Part shown: in pieces, positions 57,294 through 64,000 of the stretch
Position numbering within the stretch: position 1 is the first letter of the stretch
Layout: every line of letters starts with the position of its first letter
Assembly: GCF_016405965.1 (NCBI RefSeq)
Contig: NZ_JAEFCD010000015.1
Location: 48,655 to 112,654, forward strand
Origin: Alteromonas sp. IB21
GTDB taxonomy: Bacteria; Pseudomonadota; Gammaproteobacteria; Enterobacterales; Alteromonadaceae
Length of the DNA: 64,000 bases
Reading direction: 5' to 3'
The notes under the pieces: generated by a model
The model's database searches: none
What the model was told of the DNA's origin: nothing
The model's input: the letters and a program-made list of their open reading frames with translations, nothing else
Made by a program: the position numbers and the translations under genes

Positions 57294-58347
57294 TTTTTCA
57301 TTGGATTGCTTTAGAGCTCTCGCCATTATGTTAGTGTTTACCGCACACAGCATTTTAGCTTTTGGTGCACCTGCCATTTTGGCGCCGTTTCAATTCGGAG
57401 GAACTGGCGTGGACCTTTTCTTTGTGTTGTCAGGCTGGCTAATAGGCAACCAATTATTGCTGGAAAAGAAAAAATTTGGTGATATTGATGTACCGCGCTT
57501 TTGGATCAGGCGGTGGATGCGAACTATGCCAGCTTATTATGCTGTGCTACTTGTCACTATTTTACAGCTTTACTTAACAAAAGAAGATTTCTCTTTTCCC
57601 TGGCCTCATCTGTTCTTTTTGCAAAACTACCTTGGTGATCTTAGTGTTTTCTATGTAAGTTGGTCTTTATCCGTGGAAGAGCAATTTTACTTATTTATTG
57701 CCCCATTGTTCGTACTTACATTAGCCCTCGACAAAAAGTATCAAGTTTTCGTCTTATTAACGTTATTAGTTTGCCCTTCTATTTTTCGTTACCTCGAACT
57801 TTACTCCTCTCATACCGAAACTCACGTTAGGTTAGATTGTTGTGCGATGGGTGTATTACTAGCTTATTTGAAGCACTATAAGCAGCATGTTTGGGGTGAA
57901 GCACAGAAAAAAATTAACGTTTTTTTTATTGCTTCAATTGCAGCCTACGCGTTTTTCTATATCGCCAGATACAATCGTGAGTGGGAAATCGGTGATCCTA
58001 GCAGCTTGGGGCTTGCATTCATGTTTGGGATTTGGATTGTCTGGGGCGAGCAAACCAACTTCAATCCAACAGGTATAGCGTCGCGCGCTGTCATGCACAT
58101 ATCTACACGTTCTTATGCCATGTACTTATTGCACGTTGACGCACTTGCAGTATTAAATAAGCTCGACCTTAACAACACTGCTTTTCCAATCTACTACGTA
58201 GCGGCGTTGTTTATTACTCTGCTGTTGTCTGAGTGTCTGTATCGCTTCGTAGAGTTGCCTTTTATGAAGTCTCGCTCTAAGTTTTCGTTTTCGCAGTCCC
58301 GTGCGCACAACGATAGAACTCAAAAGATGAAGATGGAAGGTATATGA
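57274..58347 (+). CDS. Acyltransferase family 3 membrane protein
   Basis: The 357 residues include about ten membrane segments. The motif CFRALAIMLVFTAHSILAFG (12-31) carries the expected R14 and H26, then FFVLSGWLIGNQL near 49-61, RRWMRTMPAYY near 81-91, WSLSVEEQFYL near 130-140 and SYAMYLLHVDAL near 281. It is predicted to O-acylate sugars of the growing repeat unit. It is distinct from the acyltransferase at 3161-4348. The start overlaps asnB by 20 bp, and its stop overlaps the next gene by 4 bp. Confidence 0.9.
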   Translation: MKNMQRNFSLDCFRALAIMLVFTAHSILAFGAPAILAPFQFGGTGVDLFFVLSGWLIGNQLLLEKKKFGDIDVPRFWIRRWMRTMPAYYAVLLVTILQLYLTKEDFSFPWPHLFFLQNYLGDLSVFYVSWSLSVEEQFYLFIAPLFVLTLALDKKYQVFVLLTLLVCPSIFRYLELYSSHTETHVRLDCCAMGVLLAYLKHYKQHVWGEAQKKINVFFIASIAAYAFFYIARYNREWEIGDPSSLGLAFMFGIWIVWGEQTNFNPTGIASRAVMHISTRSYAMYLLHVDALAVLNKLDLNNTAFPIYYVAALFITLLLSECLYRFVELPFMKSRSKFSFSQSRAHNDRTQKMKMEGI

Positions 58348-59453
58348 TTAAAGTTCTACACGTTACCTATGACATGCGTATTGGCGGCACTGAAATGGTA
58401 ATAAAGAATATTATTGACGGCAATTCTGATCGTTCCATTGCGATGTCGATATTCTGTATTGAAGAGCCTTTAGGACCTTGGGGAGAAGAGCTGAAAAAAG
58501 CTGGCACGGATATCTCTACCGCTCATCGTCAGCCTGGCTTTGACACTTCGCTAATTAAATCGTTAAGACGTCATATCGAGCGCTATGACATCGACGTCGT
58601 GCATTGCCATCAGTATACTCCTTGGGTTTACGGCACGCTTGCCGCATTGTTCACTAAAGCCAAAGTTATTTTCACAGAACACGGTAGGTTTTACCCTGAT
58701 TCAACGAGCTGGAAACGCCAGCTTGTAAACCCAGTTCTAATGAGAGCAACTAAAAAGGCAACTGCAATCTCGCACGCCACCAAAGACGCGCTCGAAGAAT
58801 ATGAGTTTATTCCTAAAGCACGAATAGACGTTATTTATAATGGCATTAAGCCACTTGAAGTCGATCATACAATAAAGGCCATTACAAAAAGCGAACTAGC
58901 CATTCCAGAAGGAAGTATTGTCCTTGGCTCGATAGCGCGTTTTGACCCGATTAAAAATCAAGAAATGATGATAAAAGCATTTTCAGCAGCTTTGAAAGAA
59001 AATCAAAATTTAGTCCTTGTACTTGTTGGAGACGGTGAAATGCGACCAACACTTGAAGCTCTTGTGCTAAAAGAAAGAATTGAAGATCATGTACGCTTTA
59101 CTGGTTATATAAAAGATCCAAGCCGCTATCTGGCCATTATGGATATTTTCCTACTTTCCTCGTTGAGTGAGGGCACATCAATGACGCTGCTTGAAGCTAT
59201 GTCATTGTCCAAGCCTTGCATTGTTACCGATGCAGGAGGAAATTCCGAGATTGTAGAGCACCAACAAACTGGTCTGGTTACAGAAAACGCAAATCAGAAG
59301 GCATACACTAGCGCTATCAATACACTTTGCTCATCGCCCATGTCTATCAAGGAGATGGGGGCCAATGGCTATAGCGTATTTTGCCAAAAGTTTAATGCGA
59401 AGAACATGGTGGCACAATACGCTCATCTTTATCGGGAAATAACAGGAAGATAA
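58344..59453 (+). CDS. Glycosyltransferase family 4
   Basis: A 369-residue GT-B enzyme: VLHVTYDMRIGGTEMVIKNI (4-23), IDVVHCHQYTPWVYG near 80-94, FTEHGR near 110, IYNGI near 168-172, and the acceptor/donor block GYIKDPSRYLAIMDIFLLSSLSEGTSMTLLEAMSLSKPCI near 253-292 with the E-x7-E motif. It is probably one of the repeat-unit transferases. The stop is 2 bp before the next gene, which encodes an exported protein. Confidence 0.9.
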   Translation: MIKVLHVTYDMRIGGTEMVIKNIIDGNSDRSIAMSIFCIEEPLGPWGEELKKAGTDISTAHRQPGFDTSLIKSLRRHIERYDIDVVHCHQYTPWVYGTLAALFTKAKVIFTEHGRFYPDSTSWKRQLVNPVLMRATKKATAISHATKDALEEYEFIPKARIDVIYNGIKPLEVDHTIKAITKSELAIPEGSIVLGSIARFDPIKNQEMMIKAFSAALKENQNLVLVLVGDGEMRPTLEALVLKERIEDHVRFTGYIKDPSRYLAIMDIFLLSSLSEGTSMTLLEAMSLSKPCIVTDAGGNSEIVEHQQTGLVTENANQKAYTSAINTLCSSPMSIKEMGANGYSVFCQKFNAKNMVAQYAHLYREITGR

Positions 59454-59455
59454 CT

Positions 59456-60847
59456 ATGTGTATGATAAAACATTCGACTCAACTCCTCCTGCTAATTGTG
59501 GTTAGTGTTTTTGTTTCAACCTGCTTGGCTAAGGCTTCTACCAGCGAGCAATGTGACGATAAAAGACAAGAAGTATTGCAATATCTGGGGCTAAGCCAGA
59601 AAAAAGCGTTGTTAACATGCTCGCAAGTTAACCAAGCATACGAGTTAATTCACTCACCTAAGCTTGACATCTCCGCATGGGAATACGAAGGCGGTTTCCG
59701 GCTATCGACCAAACGCGCAGGCGAAACGGAGAACGCAACTGTCGATTTTTCATTGGGTATATTCAGCCTTAGTACATCTAAAAAGTCGATGTTTGTGGCT
59801 AGTAACCCAAGATTAGGAGGCATTGGTGAATTCCTTATCCCTCAAATAACAAAGTCAGAAGATTTGAGGGATTTTGTAAAAGGCGAAACGGTTCTGCAGA
59901 ACTTTATTCCGTTAATAAATACCCCAAAGGTCTCAACAGGAATAGATGGTTACTTTAGAATTACCGGCGTTAAGCAAATTGATAATGCCTTAATGGTCAA
60001 CTATATCAACTGGTACGATGCTCCAGGTACGGAAACCGATACGAGTATAATGATTTGGGATGCCAACAACCTGTCGAAAAGTAAAATGTACGGCCCTTAT
60101 CAACTGCAAGGCGCAGCCCATGCCGCAGGTTGGTTATCTGAAATTCCACCTAACTTAATCGCTCTCTTTGGCGCAACGCATATTACGGGCTCGCAATTAG
60201 ACGCGGCAATATCGTCTAGGTTGTCTATTGGCCCGACGGCATTTTCCTTTAACCCGCGAAAAGATGTGGTTTATGGGCCCTCTGGGTTTGTTGAAACGGA
60301 CGCACTGCTGGACTTTTCGATGAAAACCCCCCTGTACGACCATAGCGTTTATGAGCATCAGCCTGACTATAGATCTCTAAGCATTAATAAAGACGGTTTA
60401 AACAAAATGTGGACGCTGTCTTCTGGGGCGTCTTTCGGTTTTATTGTACCCGGCACGCGCACTTACCTGACACTGGGTAAGTCAGCAGGTCACGAAAGTG
60501 GTATAGGCTATAAAATTGAGCAAAATAATGGACATAAATGCGGAGGTCCATGCCCATACGATGCATCTGATTACTATAGCTTTTATTGGGCATGGGACGT
60601 GGTTGATTTACTGAAAGCCAAGCTTAATTTAACGATGCCCTACAATCTTCAACCATACGAACACGGCAAGTTTCCTTTACCAGAAAGATACAAAGGATTG
60701 GCTATAGGTGGTGCCGATTATGATGCTGAGCAAGGAAGGTTGTTTATTTCCTTAACAAAAGGCGACACGCTTGGAAAATATGCTAGACCACCTTTGTTTC
60801 TTACCTATAAACGTAAAGTATCTACACTAAAAAATGAAACAGAATAA
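59456..60847 (+). CDS. Exported protein of unknown function in the polysaccharide operon
   Basis: I do not recognise this 463-residue protein. It begins with a signal peptide (MCMIKHSTQLLLLIVVSVFVSTCLAKA, cleavage near residue 27). The mature part is rich in G, Y, W and D and looks beta-propeller- or jelly-roll-like, with motifs such as YINWYDAPGTETDTSIMIWD near 180-200 and PYDASDYYSFYWAWDVVDLLKAK near 365-387. A cysteine pair (HKCGGPC near 359-365) may form a disulfide. Because it sits among glycosyltransferases, I infer polymer binding or trimming in the periplasm. It overlaps the next gene by 14 bp. Confidence 0.6.
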   Translation: MCMIKHSTQLLLLIVVSVFVSTCLAKASTSEQCDDKRQEVLQYLGLSQKKALLTCSQVNQAYELIHSPKLDISAWEYEGGFRLSTKRAGETENATVDFSLGIFSLSTSKKSMFVASNPRLGGIGEFLIPQITKSEDLRDFVKGETVLQNFIPLINTPKVSTGIDGYFRITGVKQIDNALMVNYINWYDAPGTETDTSIMIWDANNLSKSKMYGPYQLQGAAHAAGWLSEIPPNLIALFGATHITGSQLDAAISSRLSIGPTAFSFNPRKDVVYGPSGFVETDALLDFSMKTPLYDHSVYEHQPDYRSLSINKDGLNKMWTLSSGASFGFIVPGTRTYLTLGKSAGHESGIGYKIEQNNGHKCGGPCPYDASDYYSFYWAWDVVDLLKAKLNLTMPYNLQPYEHGKFPLPERYKGLAIGGADYDAEQGRLFISLTKGDTLGKYARPPLFLTYKRKVSTLKNETE

Positions 60848-61730
60848 TCAAAAAGTGAGCGTCATTATGCCTGCTTATAATTCTTCTCACTACGTAGAAG
60901 AATCAATAAGCAGTGTGCTGAATCAAACTCACCGAAACATTGAGCTTATAGTGATTGACGATGGTTCCACAGATGAGACGTGGTCTATCATAAATGTATG
61001 GTCAGAACGTGACGACCGCATAATTGCTATGAGACAAAAAAATCAAGGTGTTTCTGCGGCCCGAAATAATGCTATTTCGAAGTCCACGGGCGATTTTATC
61101 GCATTTTGTGACTCGGATGACGTGTGGTATGCAAACAAGCTGGAACGCCAATTAAATACAATTGGAGACGCGGCATGGTCGCACTGCGATTCGCAATATG
61201 TAGGTCTGGGGTACGATAACAAAACGGTTTACCGCTCTACCTACAGCCGCCTTTATGACGAAAATGTATTCGCGCATTTAGCTGTCGAAAATTTTATCAC
61301 TACTTCATCACTGTTAATTAAGTCAGATATTTTTAAACGTTATTGCGGCTTTGATGAGTCTTTAGTGGCACTGGAAGACTGGAAACTATGGCTTCAAATA
61401 GCAAAGGATCATCCAATTGTACTGTGTGACGAAGTGCTTTTAGATTATAGAGTTCAACCGCAATCTACGTCTCGCAATGCACGCTCATTATTACCTGTAC
61501 ATCTCGAAATACTTGATGAAACCTTCAACGACGAAGAATTGAGAAACAGCACGTTAAAAAAAGAAGCTAAATGCCGTGCTTATCTTATTTTTTCTTATAT
61601 CGCTGAAGAGAAAAACGATCACCTTTTCTCTTTGCAATGTTCGTTAAATCTTTTTCTATGCAAGGGGAATGCTATGAGCGTTAAGCGCATATTGCGCACT
61701 TTTGTTAACTTAATCACCAAAAAGAAGTGA
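60834..61730 (+). CDS. Glycosyltransferase family 2
   Basis: The 298-residue GT-A enzyme has VSVIMPAYNSSHYVEESISSVLNQTH (8-33), IDDGSTD with D42-D43, the metal site CDSDDVW (D93-S-D95), and LEDWKLWLQIAK near 180-191 as the base region. It should add a sugar of the repeat unit; the donor is not predictable. The stop shares a GTGA junction with the next gene, and the start overlaps the exported protein by 14 bp. Confidence 0.9.
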   Translation: MKQNNQKVSVIMPAYNSSHYVEESISSVLNQTHRNIELIVIDDGSTDETWSIINVWSERDDRIIAMRQKNQGVSAARNNAISKSTGDFIAFCDSDDVWYANKLERQLNTIGDAAWSHCDSQYVGLGYDNKTVYRSTYSRLYDENVFAHLAVENFITTSSLLIKSDIFKRYCGFDESLVALEDWKLWLQIAKDHPIVLCDEVLLDYRVQPQSTSRNARSLLPVHLEILDETFNDEELRNSTLKKEAKCRAYLIFSYIAEEKNDHLFSLQCSLNLFLCKGNAMSVKRILRTFVNLITKKK

Positions 61731-61735
61731 TAAAT

Positions 61736-63061
61736 ATGAAGTTGGGACATAGTAAGGATCGATTAATAGAATTTATTAAGTTCGATCACAACAGTAAAAA
61801 AGGGCTACTTGTTGCGTGTGTAAAGTTATGTGCATTTGTACTATGGAAACTTGGTTCTAGAAGTAAGGCGTTCGCTCTGGTTTCAGCAGTTTTCAGAACG
61901 GGGTGGTCTGGCAGTTACTCACTAGGTGTAGAATACGCTAAACGGTATTTCGTTAACGGTCAGCAATATGAAAACGAAATACAGGACTCTTTCATTAATG
62001 CCGTTGAGCCTCTATCAAATACGGCGGAGTTCTTTACCGCACCTGAAAAGATGCTAAATGGAATCATCACCGTACTGAAAAAGCCTAATGGGTCTGAGAA
62101 AGGCGTAATTATTATTAACTATAGTTACTACTTCCCTTTGTTCCTGCGCTTTTTCAAAGCAGAAGAAATTTTAGAAAATTATCATCTCATTCTGGAGCCT
62201 AGTTGGGCAGGTTTTTGCGAGTCGAATATTCTTATTTACACGCAGCTAGAGTTTCCAATTTTCATTCAAACCTATGAAGAAAGAGACTACAACTTTGTTA
62301 AAGCACTCAATTCAAATCTTATTCCAATTAAGGTCGGCCCAAGCTGGTTTATAAATTATAAGAATTTCGCTCCCCCTCTTAAAGATGAAGAAAGAGACAT
62401 AGATTTAATTGTTGTGGCTGCATGGGCGAAGTACAAGCGTCACAGAGCACTTTTCCAAGCTTTGAAGGGCGTAGTGTCAAGAAAGCCCGACTTCAAGATT
62501 GTGTTAGTCGGATACCCTGGTGACATATCACAATCTGATATCCTTTCGTATGCAGATGAAATGGGGCTGGCTGATAATGTAAAGATTTACGAATGGATAA
62601 CACCTCAAGAAGTCGCTGAATTATATAAGCGGGCAAAAATAAACGTCTTGTGGTCAAAGTTTGAGGGTAACAACAGGGCGATTATTGAAGGAATGCTGTG
62701 TGATACACCGGTAATAATGAGAGAAAACCATAATTACGGTGAAAAATACGATTTTATAAATGCTCAAACAGGTTACTTTGCAAACGAGCAAGATCTTGAA
62801 ATTAAGATATTGAGTTTATTAAACAATGAGGGAACCTTCTCTCCAAGAGAGTATATTTTAAACAACAGGAATTGCGACGTAGCCACTCAAATGATGCAAG
62901 ACGTGATAAGAGACTACGAGATAGAACAAAATAGCGTCGTAAAATGGCACTCAAACCTCGCAGTAAAAGTGAATGACTTACATGGCATGCATTACCTTTA
63001 TGAAGAGCAGAATGCATTTGACGATTGTTATAGCTGGATTGAAAAGAAAATAAATAAATGA
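61736..63061 (+). CDS. Glycosyltransferase family 1/4-like
   Basis: The 441 residues have an uncommon N-terminal half and a recognisable GT-B C-terminal half: DLIVVAAWAKYKRHRALFQAL near 222-242, FKIVLVGYPGD near 253-263, VKIYEWITPQEVAELYKRAKINVLWSKFEGNNRAIIEGMLCDTPVI near 280-325. The ATG at 61736 is preferred, though a GTG at 61727 shares the GTGA junction with the gene upstream. Its stop (TGA at 63059) is followed within a few bases by the broken pyruvyl transferase gene. Confidence 0.84.
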   Translation: MKLGHSKDRLIEFIKFDHNSKKGLLVACVKLCAFVLWKLGSRSKAFALVSAVFRTGWSGSYSLGVEYAKRYFVNGQQYENEIQDSFINAVEPLSNTAEFFTAPEKMLNGIITVLKKPNGSEKGVIIINYSYYFPLFLRFFKAEEILENYHLILEPSWAGFCESNILIYTQLEFPIFIQTYEERDYNFVKALNSNLIPIKVGPSWFINYKNFAPPLKDEERDIDLIVVAAWAKYKRHRALFQALKGVVSRKPDFKIVLVGYPGDISQSDILSYADEMGLADNVKIYEWITPQEVAELYKRAKINVLWSKFEGNNRAIIEGMLCDTPVIMRENHNYGEKYDFINAQTGYFANEQDLEIKILSLLNNEGTFSPREYILNNRNCDVATQMMQDVIRDYEIEQNSVVKWHSNLAVKVNDLHGMHYLYEEQNAFDDCYSWIEKKINK

Positions 63062-63065
63062 TGAG

Positions 63066-63890
63066 TTGGTAGTGTTAATTCAACAGTTTGGTGGAAAGAT
63101 AAACTACCTTCCCAATCCTGGCAACGCTGGTGACTCACTAATCACGTGTGCAACGTATCAATTTTTTAGAAGAAACAATATAGAGTACAAATGCTGCCAG
63201 TCAGAAAAAGATATCTCAGACAATGATATTCTTGTTTATGGTGGAGGCGGCAATTTTGGTAGTGAAAATAGCCGTGTTGGTTATTATATCAAAAAATACG
63301 CTTCTCGCGTGAAAGCCTTTATATTGTTACCTCACACGCTTTTTGGTGCAGAAGAGTTATTGCAATCGCTTCCTGAAACCGTTCATCTCTTTTGCCGAGA
63401 ACGGGATTCTTATGAATTTGCTAGCAAAATGGTAACAAGAGCGAACGTATACCTTCACGATGACATGGTGTTAAGCGCAGAAGTGGAAAAGATGCTATAA
63501 AAACCTGCCAACCAATCGGCATTGGGTAGTGTTGGTTCAGAATTGAAGCGCCGCCTACTCCTTAAAAATGAAGATTTTGGTATATCGCTGAAGCACTACG
63601 TTGTCTACACGTTAAAATCACTGTTTGGTCATCCCTACCCGAGCAAACCTCAAAGCGGTGAACTCAATGCATTTAGAATAGACGTTGAAAAAACCGACAT
63701 TCCCATTCCATCAGACAACGTGGACGTTTCGGCACTGTATGAGTTGAGTTCATGCGAACCTAAGCTCGCCAAGCTGTCTACATTTCGTTTTTTATCTCAC
63801 ATTAACGCCTTTAAAACGGTTAACACCAACAGGCTACACGTAGCCATTGCGGCAGCTAAGTTAGGTAAAAAAGTAAATCTATACGGTAAC
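63066..63890 (+). pseudogene. Polysaccharide pyruvyl transferase, broken by a stop codon and an insertion
   Basis: The family adds pyruvate ketals to sugars. Features: FGGKINYLPNPGNAGDSLI near 7-25, VYGGGGNFG near 57-65, HTLFGAEE near 97-104, ERDSYEFA near 119, and after the break TNRLHVAIAAAKLGKKVNLYGN. The reading frame is interrupted by a TAA at 63498-63500 and then resumes in the same frame (KPANQSALG...). It is cut off at 63890 by the IS-like end, before the C-terminal block. There is no ATG; TTG at 63066 or GTG at 63072 would start it. Without suppression it gives only a 144-residue fragment, so it is very likely dead. Confidence 0.8.
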
Positions 63891-64000
63891 TGCGTATTTC
63901 GGTGAATCCGATCGGTCGTTTCGGTTTTATCCGATCACTTTTTCATCTTCTTTTTCGTCCTTGCCAGTTTTACCTTAAGTGATCGGATTGGTCTAGTTTT
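63891..64000. mobile_element. End of an IS21-like insertion element
   Basis: From 63891 the sequence starts TGCGTATTTCGGTGAATCCG, which has the TG...TTTCGGTGAATCCG look of IS21-family ends (from memory). It carries repeated sites: CCGATCGG, CCGATCAC, and a 12-bp inverted pair ATCCGATCACTT/AAGTGATCGGAT (63929-63940, 63977-63988), as expected for transposase-binding sites. The transposase genes (istA/istB) would lie beyond the window, so the assignment is not complete. Confidence 0.6.

Noticed and set aside
63522..63905. Apparent separate gene after the pyruvyl transferase fragment
   Set aside because: It is in the same frame as the fragment upstream and carries the family's RLHVAIAA motif, so it is the same gene after a stop codon; its last codons are IS sequence.

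Overview
The window looks like a chromosomal segment of a marine gammaproteobacterium of the Alteromonas type. This rests on the gene families and their order (trmJ/suhB/cysE, queA-tgt-yajC-secD-secF, a long 531-residue isocitrate lyase, malate synthase G, CheV), on moderate GC, and on an exosortase/PEP-CTERM polysaccharide locus. No database search was run, so the genus is an inference. No rRNA, tRNA or CRISPR array was seen.

Positions 1-10.0 kb are core genome: the start of a flavin monooxygenase, cysE, trmJ, suhB, a visiting membrane acyltransferase, then secF, secD, yajC, tgt and queA on the minus strand. A 0.4-kb gap upstream of queA holds a candidate small RNA (consensus -10 box plus intrinsic terminator). 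Positions 10.4-17.6 kb hold a DUF6471 gene, then a yjfIJKLMC-type envelope-stress locus: a DUF2170 protein, a PspA-like coiled-coil protein, a two-helix K+ channel with an RCK-like tail, DUF2491, DUF350, a DUF1190 lipoprotein, a glutathionylspermidine-synthase-like ATP-grasp enzyme, a rhomboid protease and a VC0807-type membrane protein. Positions 17.7-22.9 kb encode an ABC ATPase, a 991-residue FtsX-type permease and an AttH/CrtC-like lipoprotein.

Positions 22.9-33.5 kb hold glsA, phoA, cheV, and the glyoxylate shunt genes aceA and glcB with a LysR regulator between them, then a patatin-like lipase. The glcB leader has a 15-bp inverted repeat that covers its Shine-Dalgarno sequence.

From 33.5 kb to the end the window is a large, mosaic exopolysaccharide and exosortase-associated island. 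It contains a UDP-glucuronate-epimerase-like gene, an HPr-rel-A cassette (nucleotidyltransferase, HprK-like kinase, PqqD-like chaperone, Tat-signal protein), a trypsin-like protease, a YdcF-like protein, PrsT, the exosortase-associated acyltransferase with an overlapping FAD oxidase, a PEP-CTERM-like gene behind a sigma-54 promoter, and a TIGR03087-type glycosyltransferase. After these comes a tightly packed run of about 14 kb: a PL26-like lyase, glycosyltransferases, a NodB-type deacetylase, a FemAB-like protein, asparagine synthase and an O-acyltransferase. The exosortase gene itself is not in the window.

Two genes of the island are visibly broken. The PEP-CTERM gene has a stop at codon 7 of its signal peptide. 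The polysaccharide pyruvyl transferase gene at the right edge has an in-frame stop and is then cut by what looks like the end of an IS21-like element. This points to recent decay or phase change of the surface polysaccharide and its partner protein.
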